This document shows positions 17,036 to 24,462 of a stretch of 33,077 bases of DNA, piece after piece. A program made the translations under genes and the position numbers. The stretch's first letter is position 1. Each line of letters begins with the position of its first letter. The notes below the pieces were generated by a model. The model searched no databases and was not told where the DNA came from. It saw only the letters and a list, made by a program, of their open reading frames with translations. The stretch comes from Betaproteobacteria bacterium (lineage in GTDB: Bacteria; Pseudomonadota; Gammaproteobacteria; Burkholderiales; Burkholderiaceae), in contig RFMZ01000277.1 in NCBI GenBank assembly GCA_009927445.1, positions 1-33,077 on the forward strand. The letters are read 5' to 3'.

Positions 17036-17098
17036 CTATTTCTGTAAAAAGTCCTGTATACCTTCGACTGCAGTTCTATTGGGTAAATTAAAGAAACG
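17036..17098 (-). pseudogene. Remnant of the C-terminus of a crotonase-family gene
   Basis: On the minus strand this stretch reads RFFNLPNRTAVEGIQDFLQK then stop, preceded in frame by TAA. The EGIQDFLQK end is the classic C-terminal pattern of enoyl-CoA hydratases (EG..AFleKR). Only about 20 residues remain, opposite in orientation to the intact crotonase at 14986-15810. It probably marks a deleted gene in the 351-bp gap before yghU. The rest of that gap (16810-17035 and 17099-17160) shows nothing recognisable. A chance match cannot be excluded. Confidence 0.45.
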
Positions 17099-17160
17099 TT
17101 ACATTCATAATCCAGCTAATATACGAGCATTAAATTTAAATTATACGAAAAGGTAAAAAA

Positions 17161-18015
17161 ATGGTCGATGCGAATGCATACACCCCACCAAAAATCTGGA
17201 CATGGGAAAAACCCAATGGCGGAAAATTTTCAGGCATTAATCAACCGACAGCCGGATCGCGACAAGAAAAAGAGTTGCCAATTGGCCGCCATCCACTGCA
17301 GTTATATTCCTTGGGCACGCCAAACGGCGTAAAAGTCACAATAATGCTTGAAGAGCTACTCGCTTTAGGGCACTCTGGGGCTGAGTATGATGCTTGGTTA
17401 ATTACAATTGTTGACGGCGATCAATTTGGGTCTGATTTTGTAAAAATAAATCCAAATTCAAAAATTCCTGCTCTGCTTGATCGTAGTATGCCAACACCTA
17501 TTCGTGTTTTCGAATCAGCATCAATTTTGCTTTATCTAGGAGAGAAATTTGATGCTTTCCTACCGAAAGACTTATCTACTCGTACAGAAATGATGAATTG
17601 GCTTTTTTGGCAGATGGGGAGCGCCCCATATATAGGGGGTGGATTCGGTCATTTTTATGCTTACGCCCCTTACAAAATGGAATATCCAATCGACCGTTTT
17701 ACGATGGAAGTAAAACGTCAACTTGATGTACTTGACCAACGTCTGGAAGTAAATGAATACCTTGCCGGATCAGAATATACAATCGCAGATATAGCGGCTT
17801 TTCCTTGGTATGGAGCCCTTATTAAAGGATGGCTTTATGGTGCGGCAGAATTTCTTAACGCTCATGAGTATTTGAACGTCCAACGATGGGTAGATACCAT
17901 TTTGGAAAGACCGGCAGTCAAACGAGGCCGTATGGTTAATCGCACTTCGGGCGAACCATCCGAACAACTTCGTGAACGTCACGATGCAAGCGATTTTGAT
18001 ACAAAATCATTGTAA
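17161..18015 (+). CDS. yghU: Glutathione-dependent disulfide-bond oxidoreductase YghU
   Basis: Glutathione transferase-fold protein of the Nu class, which binds two glutathiones and shows disulfide-bond reductase and organic peroxide-reducing activity in E. coli YghU/YfcG. At 284 residues it aligns almost end to end with E. coli YghU from memory: KIWTWEKPNGGKF, LPIGRHPLQLYSLGTPNGVK, DGDQFGSDFVKINPNSKIPA, GGGFGHFYAYAPYK, ERPAVKRGRMVNRTSGEP and the end RHDASDF. The TPN motif at 53-55, NPNSKIPAL from 98 and E118-S119 are the glutathione-site landmarks. AAAGG precedes the ATG. It stands alone between the crotonase-Bug unit and a strong terminator. Likely a housekeeping or stress gene rather than part of a cassette. 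Confidence 0.95.
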   Translation: MVDANAYTPPKIWTWEKPNGGKFSGINQPTAGSRQEKELPIGRHPLQLYSLGTPNGVKVTIMLEELLALGHSGAEYDAWLITIVDGDQFGSDFVKINPNSKIPALLDRSMPTPIRVFESASILLYLGEKFDAFLPKDLSTRTEMMNWLFWQMGSAPYIGGGFGHFYAYAPYKMEYPIDRFTMEVKRQLDVLDQRLEVNEYLAGSEYTIADIAAFPWYGALIKGWLYGAAEFLNAHEYLNVQRWVDTILERPAVKRGRMVNRTSGEPSEQLRERHDASDFDTKSL

Positions 18016-18052
18016 ATAAAGACCCCCACTATATCTAGTGAGGGTCTTTATT
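18015..18052. terminator. Bidirectional Rho-independent terminator between yghU and Bug E
   Basis: 17-base arms at 18015-18031 and 18036-18052 (AATAAAGACCCCCACTA and its complement) with one mismatch and a four-base TATC loop. The A-rich and T-rich ends make it work on either strand, suiting the convergent genes yghU and Bug E. On the minus strand the single mismatch becomes a G-U pair. The same hairpin is the left module of the dispersed repeat. Confidence 0.85.
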
Positions 18053-18152
18053 GGTGCGCCATTAGGGACTTCGACCAATCTCTCGAAATTAGATTGCACA
18101 ATCGTTACTTTAAGTAACGCTTAGCCCCACTCTAACTACAAAACTAATCGCA
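18015..18152 (-). repeat. Dispersed intergenic repeat, copy 1 (longest)
   Basis: Left module 18022-18120 matches 22858-22956 at 95 of 99 bases without gaps. Right module 18097-18152 matches 29955-30010 at 52 of 56. Parts in order: terminator hairpin, a unit with small inverted repeat CAATCT/AGATTG (18076-18081, 18091-18096), palindrome TCGTTACTTTAAGTAACGC (18102-18120), then a 32-base tail. On the minus strand it starts 126 bases past the Bug E stop. No coding capacity or transposase. Confidence 0.9.
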
Positions 18153-18278
18153 TACTAGATAAATTTGTTCTTGCTTAATGCTTTGCCTGCGGATATTCAT
18201 AATTCTTTTTCAAGATGGGTTATCAAAAACCCTCTCTTTCGAAGTCGTTATAGCGGCCAGGTTAGATTACTGAGGAAT

Positions 18279-19259
18279 CTAATTAATTAACAAATTATTT
18301 GTTTTAATTAATAAAGACCAACGAGCAATTTCACTATTAATAAATATTTTAAATTCATTTGGATTTGCTTTTATCACTTCCATCGTCTGAGCAGCTAACA
18401 GATTCCGAGTTTCAGCATCATCTAAAGTTTTATTAATAGTATTTGCTAACTTAAGAATAATTTCATTATCCACTCCCTTTGGAGCCAGAATACCGAACCA
18501 TAAAGATACATTAAAGTTTGGAATACCCAGTTCCTCAAGTGTTGGAACATTAATTAAATTTGTACGACGATTACTCGTCGTTGCAAGGGCAACTAGTTTT
18601 CCATTCTTAATATGTTGCAGTACACTTGATGCCGGTGAAAACATTACTGGGACTAAGCCAGATAATACGTCGTTCATGGCCTGTGAACTACCCTTGTAAG
18701 GAATATGTTGCATCTGTATTTGTGCTCTAGACTCAAATAATTCAGCCGACATATGTGGCGAACTTCCAGTCCCAGATGATGCATAAGCAATCTCCTTTGG
18801 TTTTGACTTAGCCAAGGCAATCAACTCCGGAACTGATTTAACACCTAATACAGGATGTACAACTAAGATATTTGGAATACTGGCAACTAATGAAATTGGC
18901 ATCAAACTTTTATAAGCCTGAACACTTACATTATCATTGGCGGCTGCATTTACAGTAGCTGATGACGAACTAAACAGTAGCGTATAGCCATCAGCGATGG
19001 AATTAGAAACCATTTCTGTAGCAATTGCGCTAGCAGAACCAGGGCGGTTTTCTACCACCACCTGTTGCCCTAAAGGAGCTCTTAATCGTTCCGCAATAAT
19101 TCTTGCGGCAGTATCTGTAGCACTGCCAGCAACAAAACCCACTACTAACTTGATGGGTTTATTTGGAAAAGAGTTACTTTGAGCCTGGGCGCCAACAGCA
19201 AATCCTAATGCAACATAGACCCCAAATAATTGCTTGATTCCCAGAGCAATATTTCTCAT
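18279..19259 (-). CDS. Bug-type (TctC family) periplasmic solute receptor E
   Basis: Bug receptor of 326 residues. Signal peptide about 1-26 ending GAQAQ; then FPNKPIKLVVGFVAGSATD, VENRPGSASAIATEMVSNS and ADGYTLLF. The loop reads AGSATD instead of PGGxxD, and the second loop GSASAIA instead of GASGxIG. These changes are shared in kind with Bug F at 20818, and both carry a long common core (IPNILVVHP, EIAYASSGTG, HIPYKGSSQAMNDVLSG), so E and F look like sister paralogues. The ATG overlaps the LVIVD gene stop by four bases (ATGA). The ligand probably differs from those of receptors A to D. Confidence 0.93.
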   Translation of the reverse strand: MRNIALGIKQLFGVYVALGFAVGAQAQSNSFPNKPIKLVVGFVAGSATDTAARIIAERLRAPLGQQVVVENRPGSASAIATEMVSNSIADGYTLLFSSSSATVNAAANDNVSVQAYKSLMPISLVASIPNILVVHPVLGVKSVPELIALAKSKPKEIAYASSGTGSSPHMSAELFESRAQIQMQHIPYKGSSQAMNDVLSGLVPVMFSPASSVLQHIKNGKLVALATTSNRRTNLINVPTLEELGIPNFNVSLWFGILAPKGVDNEIILKLANTINKTLDDAETRNLLAAQTMEVIKANPNEFKIFINSEIARWSLLIKTNNLLIN

Positions 19260-20371
19260 GCCCTCTCCAGAATATTTAATCCACGAACCCGATCTAGTAA
19301 ATAAATCAATCCTCGATCATCAATGGTAACGTCATTACTTTGGGCACGTGGCAATCTGCCAGTGGGCGTTGGAGCATAGGAGGCTATTTCCCGAATTACA
19401 TGGGGATTTGAGAAATCAATAATTCTTAAGCCATGGGCAAACCAAGCTACTGGCAATTCGGTCCCTGTAATAATCTCACAGGGTTGATGACAGCCTGTAT
19501 AGAGAGGTCGATTAGAGCCATCTTCCTGCGCAACTTGAAAACTACTAAAAGGAACCGGTTGTTTTTCGTCGTTGATATCGATCATCCATAAGAATGATGG
19601 TGGATTATCTTCACTTCTAAAAACGTCCTCATCTGCAACGATCATTAAATCACGTCCCCTCACTTTAAAAGGTATTGGTAGTGCAGTATGAGTCGGCCAA
19701 GGGAAAGTAGGTGTCCAGCACATTTGTGATACTACTTTGGGACGGGCCATATCCTCAATATCTAAAATGACAGTTCCGCCAAACCAATAACTTGTATACA
19801 AACGATTCCCCATTCGTAGTGGATGATGACAACGATGATTCATTCCTTCCCACGTTTTTTCCTCACCACCATCGGCCCATTGGCCCGGCATCCACCAACG
19901 CCCCACTTCCTCTGGCTTGGATGGATTACGCAAATCAATGATCTTCATAATATGGCCCACATAGCCTTTTTCTGTCGAAGATATATAGGCGTACTCACCA
20001 TCAAAGTCAAACCGATGTACCCCTTTGCCCTCAGTTTGCCATTCAGTAATCAACTTTGGCTCGAGAGGTTTTGAAATATCATAAATGCCAAGCCCCCCCT
20101 TAAAACCCTCAGGCGCCATCTGCCCCCTCAAACCCTCACGATTGACGAGCATTAAATCATTTTTTACACGAACCTTATGCGAGTGTGTTCCTGGAAGCAT
20201 CCCCAAATGAGAAACAATACGTGGATTAACAGGGTCGCTCACGTCAACAATGGTTGTCCCATCTGGATGGCTCATATTACCGATATAAGCGACATTATTT
20301 TGTACGACCACTTGCCCACCACCTTGGCAATCCACATAAGATACCTCTTTAATTCCGACACCTTGTCCCAT
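19256..20371 (-). CDS. LVIVD-repeat beta-propeller protein with a histidine in most blades
   Basis: A 371-residue LVIVD-type beta-propeller without signal peptide, presumably cytoplasmic. Repeats show the pattern 'lyIsn...GltIvDvsdP.nP..v' (GTTIVDVSDPVNPRIV at 38-53, GLGIYDISKPLEPKLI at 93-108, IMKIIDLRNPSKPEEV at 141-156, GLRIIDFSNPHVIREI at 314-329). At the start of successive blades the same position is His: H65 (HKVRV), H119 (HRFDF), H183 (HPLRM), H228 (HTALP), H295 (HQPCE), with N346/D347 in the last. In a propeller this would put them round the central channel, as in metal-binding propellers. The start has a GAGGA site. Four-base overlap with Bug E. An enzyme role is inferred; the reaction is unknown. 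Confidence 0.85.
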   Translation of the reverse strand: MGQGVGIKEVSYVDCQGGGQVVVQNNVAYIGNMSHPDGTTIVDVSDPVNPRIVSHLGMLPGTHSHKVRVKNDLMLVNREGLRGQMAPEGFKGGLGIYDISKPLEPKLITEWQTEGKGVHRFDFDGEYAYISSTEKGYVGHIMKIIDLRNPSKPEEVGRWWMPGQWADGGEEKTWEGMNHRCHHPLRMGNRLYTSYWFGGTVILDIEDMARPKVVSQMCWTPTFPWPTHTALPIPFKVRGRDLMIVADEDVFRSEDNPPSFLWMIDINDEKQPVPFSSFQVAQEDGSNRPLYTGCHQPCEIITGTELPVAWFAHGLRIIDFSNPHVIREIASYAPTPTGRLPRAQSNDVTIDDRGLIYLLDRVRGLNILERA

Positions 20372-20437
20372 TAGTCCTCTTTTCTAATTGTATTTTTTAA
20401 TCTGAGTATTCTACCCAAAATCGATGCCGATATACTA

Positions 20438-20473
20438 AAGTTACTATAACTTTAAAGAAATTTATAGTAACTT
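20438..20473. promoter_or_regulatory. Perfect 12-bp inverted repeat upstream of the LVIVD-Bug unit
   Basis: AAGTTACTATAA (20438-20449) and TTATAGTAACTT (20462-20473) are perfect complements with 12 bases between. They lie 67-102 bp upstream of the LVIVD ATG at 20371. An inner shorter repeat AAAGTTA-CTA-TAACTTT shares the left arm, so alternative pairings exist. Position and symmetry suggest an operator or a 5' RNA stem. Confidence 0.5.
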
Positions 20474-20817
20474 GAACATCGTACTTATTTTCTAAAGAGG
20501 ATATCAGATATTTTGTATGAGCCAACTTCAATTCTAGGTCGGAAAGCTAAATAGTGTGACTTTACCCACTCTCTGAATTATGTCTTCACTATATGCTACA
20601 CACCTCTCAATTAGGCTGGCGCGGCCTAGTCTCTAAACCTCCAACTGAAGATACTCTATCAAAAACTTGGCTCGGCATTGCATTATGAATTTCTTCACTT
20701 AGGCTTCACCGAATTTGACGCCATTTATACAGAGATCATCGTCATATGGGACAAATTAATCCCTTATATAGTTGATTTATTAGTTCACAATATCTCATAA
20801 CTAACTCGTTGATTCTT
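20474..20817. other. Intergenic stretch without a recognised gene
   Basis: Between the LVIVD promoter region and the end of Bug F. A 31-residue plus-strand frame (ATG 20593, stop 20686-20688, QLGWRGLVSKPPTEDTL) and a second frame ending at 20800 (FTEFDAIYTEIIVIWDKL) could be one short broken gene, but neither has a ribosome site or a known match. No clear terminator for Bug F was found here. Confidence 0.4.
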
Positions 20818-21807
20818 TCAATACAATTTGATATTTGAGCTTTTAATCACTTTAGCCCACTTATCATTTTCAATTTTAATATAGGCTAAAAAATCTTTAT
20901 TGTTTAAATAGGTGCTATCGATTCCCAGCGTTTTAAACTGCGTCTGTACTTCAGGCGATAGTATTGCAAGATCAATTGCTTTATTTAACGTCTTCTCAAT
21001 AGCTTCAGGTGTTCCCAAAGGGCTCATTAATCCAAACCAAACCGTTGATTCAAAACCAGCTAAACCTTGCTCATTGAGTGTTGGAATATCTGGGGCAACA
21101 AAAGTTCTCTTCAAACCCGTGGATGCTAAAGCTTTTAGTTTTCCTGTATTTACATATTGCATCACCGTAGATGCAGGTACAAACATAACAGTTGTTCTTC
21201 CGGCAAGCAAGTCCGACATGGCCGCGTTACTTCCCTGATAAGGAACATGAATCATCTTGACATCAGCCATCATCGAAAATAACATCGCCGCCATATGTAG
21301 TGCTGTGCCATTACCAGCACTGGCATAGGCAATCTCACCAGGCTTAGCTTTTAATAACTGTGTTAATTCATTGACAGTATTGGCCCCAAGCGAAGGATGA
21401 ACAACTAACATATTAGGAACGCTGCCAATCATACTCACAGCCGATAAATCTTTGTATAAATCAACTTCTGAAGATCCTTTTGCGACTGTATTAATAACAT
21501 TCGCTACTGTACATAAAAATAAGGTATAGCCATCGGGTGGCGATAAAGAAACTTGCTTTGCGGCAACACTCGAACTTCCTCCTGGTCTGTTTTCGACGAT
21601 GACAGATTGTCCTAAAATTTGCCCCAACTTATCCCCAACAACACGCGCAGCAACATCGGAAGAACTTCCTGGGGCAAACCCGACAATGATCTTAATCGGT
21701 TTAATAGGATAAGCCGTCTGTGAGCAAACCTCGGAAACTGCGAGCATAAAGTTAACTAAAAAAACCATCATTACCAACTGCTGAAAAATACGTTGAGTTA
21801 TTTTCAT
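20818..21807 (-). CDS. Bug-type (TctC family) periplasmic solute receptor F
   Basis: Bug receptor of 329 residues. Hydrophobic signal segment about 8-27 ending SEVCSQ; a lipobox is not convincing. Then YPIKPIKIIVGFAPGSSSD, VENRPGGSSSVAAKQVSLS and PDGYTLFL. The first loop PGSSSD and second loop GGSSSVA deviate from PGGxxD and GASGxIG, like its neighbour E. The two receptors also share VPNMLVVHPSLG, EIAYASAGNG, HVPYQGSNAAMSDLL and VMFVPAST, pointing to duplication followed by divergence. The ATG overlaps the hydrolase stop by four bases. It and its hydrolase lie inside the segment bracketed by the 99-bp direct repeats. Confidence 0.93.
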   Translation of the reverse strand: MKITQRIFQQLVMMVFLVNFMLAVSEVCSQTAYPIKPIKIIVGFAPGSSSDVAARVVGDKLGQILGQSVIVENRPGGSSSVAAKQVSLSPPDGYTLFLCTVANVINTVAKGSSEVDLYKDLSAVSMIGSVPNMLVVHPSLGANTVNELTQLLKAKPGEIAYASAGNGTALHMAAMLFSMMADVKMIHVPYQGSNAAMSDLLAGRTTVMFVPASTVMQYVNTGKLKALASTGLKRTFVAPDIPTLNEQGLAGFESTVWFGLMSPLGTPEAIEKTLNKAIDLAILSPEVQTQFKTLGIDSTYLNNKDFLAYIKIENDKWAKVIKSSNIKLY

Positions 21808-22724
21808 GGCGCTAAAAACTCTGCAGGAGTTTGCCCAAAAAAACTACTCAACACGTCATAGACTAAAAGATAATTGTTCTGCTGAAAACTGGCATGCGCA
21901 ACGCCTGGCATCATAGCAAAATGTTTATCCGGATTCGGTAATCGTTTAAAAAACTCAATCAAGTCATCTACGCCAGCAATCCCATCAAACTGACCTCTCA
22001 TGATGATGGTTGGTACTACTACTTTTAAAGGGTCAATTAGCGGCAGCTTAGTGCACATATCAATGTATGTCCCAGTTGGTACCGAATCATCTAAAGCTAG
22101 AGACGCTGTAGCAAAAGCATCTATCATTTTTTGATCTGCAGTTCCAGGATGATCACGATCAAATACGCTTTGAATCACTTCGCGGTTAAAAGGGCGTCGC
22201 TGAACTCCAACAAGATTGGGGAGCATCTTCCTACGCTCTACTAAAGTAGGGCTTTCTTTACCTGTCCATACAAAAGCATCCAGCGCTAATCGAGACACCC
22301 TCTCAGGATACCATTGTGTGAATAATGCTGATTTCAAGGCCCCAGATGATATTCCATATAGCAACACTTTTTTTAATTGATCATGCTGCAAAATATAATC
22401 CGTCGCTGCCACAATGTCTTGAGCGCCATTTTCAACACCAAAATTGATATCGCGGGATTTATCCGATCTACCATAACCTTCGTTATCTAAACACCAAGTA
22501 TCGTAACCCTTTGCAGCAAAAAAGTCCATAACAGATGACCATGGTCTACCTTCAACATGTAAATCAAAAGTGGGTTGTGAACACCAGGATGAACCATGAA
22601 TAAAAAGAATAGTGCCTTGATGCGTTGTATTTAACGCGCGCTTTTTATTCCATAAAAAAATCTTGACGCCATCTTTTGATGTCCAATGTTCCTGACCTTG
22701 AACTAAAACATAACTACTTTCCAT
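21804..22724 (-). CDS. Alpha/beta hydrolase with intact catalytic triad
   Basis: Cytoplasmic alpha/beta hydrolase of 306 residues. The nucleophile elbow is LLYGISSGALKS (G124, S126, G128), the oxyanion loop is FIHGSSW (H43, G44), and a late acid MRGQFDGIAG and base GVAHASFQQ complete the triad. Between them lies a cap region rich in charged residues. It probably cleaves an ester, lactone or C-C bond of an imported compound. A GGAG site lies eight bases before the ATG. It is first in a two-gene unit with Bug F and carries the shared 12-bp motif 58-69 bp upstream. Unlike the hydrolase at 7149-7973, its Ser is present, so the two are not recent duplicates. Confidence 0.92.
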   Translation of the reverse strand: MESSYVLVQGQEHWTSKDGVKIFLWNKKRALNTTHQGTILFIHGSSWCSQPTFDLHVEGRPWSSVMDFFAAKGYDTWCLDNEGYGRSDKSRDINFGVENGAQDIVAATDYILQHDQLKKVLLYGISSGALKSALFTQWYPERVSRLALDAFVWTGKESPTLVERRKMLPNLVGVQRRPFNREVIQSVFDRDHPGTADQKMIDAFATASLALDDSVPTGTYIDMCTKLPLIDPLKVVVPTIIMRGQFDGIAGVDDLIEFFKRLPNPDKHFAMMPGVAHASFQQNNYLLVYDVLSSFFGQTPAEFLAP

Positions 22725-22781
22725 CCAATTATCTCCAAATTTTAATTATTAATCTTAGCCTCCTGCACCAATTTATATATA

Positions 22782-22793
22782 AGGTAATACCCT
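22782..22793. promoter_or_regulatory. 12-bp near-palindrome upstream of the hydrolase-Bug F unit
   Basis: AGGTAATACCCT is the exact reverse complement of the motif at 4038-4049 upstream of dctP. It lies 58-69 bp before the hydrolase start, and on the minus strand TATATA follows it closely. Probably a binding site for a regulator common to both units. Confidence 0.45.
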
Positions 22794-22857
22794 ACTGACT
22801 TAATTGATAAGTTATATGCTAGACAAGCTTCTCTTAAAGTAACACTCAAAATATCAA

Positions 22858-22956
22858 ACCCCCACTATATCTAGTGAGGGTGTTTATTGGTGGGCCATTA
22901 GGGACTTCGACCAATCTCTCGCAATTAGATTGCACAAGCGTTACTTTAAGTAACGC
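22858..22956 (-). repeat. Dispersed intergenic repeat, copy 2 (left module only)
   Basis: Matches 18022-18120 at 95 of 99 bases, same orientation, no gaps, and stops exactly at the right end of the palindrome GCGTTACTTTAAGTAACGC (22938-22956). It lies 78 bases past the stop of the outer-membrane factor gene on the minus strand. Its hairpin arms are less perfect at the base than in copy 1 but could still terminate the RND operon. Confidence 0.9.
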
Positions 22957-23034
22957 GAAGACCATTCCCATTTCTCACAGAAATCCTAATTTTTTAAATA
23001 AGTATCGCCGTGAAATGAATGAAGAACTATCATT

Positions 23035-24462
23035 TCATAATCCATCAGTTTTTTGTCCACTCCAACCTCCTCCTGTGGCTTTAACTAAAAATATTTGTAC
23101 TTGTAATCGAAGCGCTAAAGCTTGCGTCTCTTGTCTCTTAATGTTGATATAGGCTTGCTCTGCCAATGCCAGGTCAAATCCACTAGCAACCCCACCTTTA
23201 TAGCGCTCTAACGCAATTTCAAATAACCTATAAGCGGACTTACTCGCTTTATTCGCTTGCTCCCAAGCTCGTTCTAAGGCTAGAACACCACTGATGCCAT
23301 CCTCAACTTCCTGCATTGCCGTTAAAACTACTTTTTTATAGTTTTCAACAGCTATTGCATAACCGGATTTACTAAATGCCACATTGGCGTCAATGCGACC
23401 ACCATCAAACAGCGGTAAGGAAATATTAGGGCCAAAAGACCAAATACGGCTTGTCGCCCGATATAACAATGGAATAGTGGTCGACTCGTAACCAAATCCG
23501 CCGCCTAAAACAATTTGTGGATAATACGCCGCTTGAGCTATACCAATTTGAGCGTTTGCTGCCGCTAAAGCGCGTTCTGCTGATGCAATATCAGGTCTTC
23601 TTTCTAATAAAGTCGATGGAATTCCAACAGGGATATGGATGAGTTTTCTTTCTTGAAGATTTGGACTAATTTTGAAATTTGTGGCATTTTGACCAACTAA
23701 AGTGGCTAACGCATGTTCATAAATAGTTCGTGTTCGCTTTAATTGTTCAATTTGTACTCTAGAAGTTTCTAAAGAAATTTGTAGTTGTGTGTTTTCAAAA
23801 GCGGAGTTCAAACCCAACTTGAATCTCTCCGTTGCTAAAAAGTAAGCTTTTTCTTGCAATTGTATTAGCTGACTTAAAAGATCTAATTCAATATCAGCTT
23901 GTCTTAAATTAAAATAATTTGTAGCGATATCCGTTGATAAGACTAATTTGATGTTTTGAAAATCCGCCATAGACGACTCTAAATTCGCCTCCCCTACAGC
24001 AACTAATGAGCTAACACGCCCCCATAAATCTAGCTCATATGATGCAAGCATTTGTGGCAAGATGTCCGTTTGCGCGGTAGATTTTTGTGGAGTATTGTCA
24101 TTCGTTAATGGTCTTGCCTCTGAAATCCCAATACGTGCTAGCCGACCAGATAAACTAAGCTGAGGAAATAATACAGCACTTGAACTATTAAAACTTGCTC
24201 TAGCTTGATTTACTTTTTCTGCAGCTATCTTTACGTTAGGGCTGTTTATTAATGCTTGCTCTTCTAGTTGATTTAGCTGCACATCGCCCAACTCTTCCCA
24301 CCAATTTTGCTTTAATTGGTGATCTCTAGGTTGCGCTAACTTCCATAAGGTGGCATCTCCAAATTCTGAAGGTAATTCAATATTGACTTTTTCATATTTG
24401 GGAGGGCTTACACAAGAAGCAAGTCCAATCAATATCAATACAACCAAAACAGCCTTTTTCAT
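23035..24462 (-). CDS. Outer-membrane efflux lipoprotein, TolC/NodT family
   Basis: Outer-membrane channel of an RND efflux system, 475 residues. A lipoprotein signal is clear: hydrophobic 4-15 and lipobox LASC with lipidated C17. Two related halves of long helices and strands follow, with family landmarks QARASFNSSSAVLFPQLSL, LASYELDLWGRVSSL, DIATNYFNLRQADIELD, ERRPDIASAERALAAANAQ and ISLPLFDGGRI. The ERRPDI element is typical of NodT-type proteins. It is last in the RND permease > adaptor > channel operon, its ATG overlapping the adaptor stop by four bases. A short hairpin (GAAATGA/TCATTTC, 23012-23036) overlaps its stop codon. Confidence 0.94.
   Translation of the reverse strand: MKKAVLVVLILIGLASCVSPPKYEKVNIELPSEFGDATLWKLAQPRDHQLKQNWWEELGDVQLNQLEEQALINSPNVKIAAEKVNQARASFNSSSAVLFPQLSLSGRLARIGISEARPLTNDNTPQKSTAQTDILPQMLASYELDLWGRVSSLVAVGEANLESSMADFQNIKLVLSTDIATNYFNLRQADIELDLLSQLIQLQEKAYFLATERFKLGLNSAFENTQLQISLETSRVQIEQLKRTRTIYEHALATLVGQNATNFKISPNLQERKLIHIPVGIPSTLLERRPDIASAERALAAANAQIGIAQAAYYPQIVLGGGFGYESTTIPLLYRATSRIWSFGPNISLPLFDGGRIDANVAFSKSGYAIAVENYKKVVLTAMQEVEDGISGVLALERAWEQANKASKSAYRLFEIALERYKGGVASGFDLALAEQAYINIKRQETQALALRLQVQIFLVKATGGGWSGQKTDGL

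Noticed and set aside
18050..18096. tRNA 3'-end-like reading of the repeat on the minus strand (GGTCGAAGTCC... GGCGCACCA followed by a terminator)
   Set aside because: The T-arm does not pair properly, and no D-arm, anticodon arm or matching 5' acceptor strand is present. A tRNA-derived attachment site remains possible but is unsupported.
20593..20800. Short broken gene in two plus-strand frames (QLGWRGLV..., then FTEFDAIYTE...)
   Set aside because: No ribosome site, no family recognised, and a frameshift would have to be assumed; kept only as a note in the intergenic entry.
22874..23152. Plus-strand frame of 92 codons across repeat copy 2 and the end of the outer-membrane factor gene
   Set aside because: It starts inside the repeat, overlaps a strong gene on the other strand and has no ribosome site or recognisable family.
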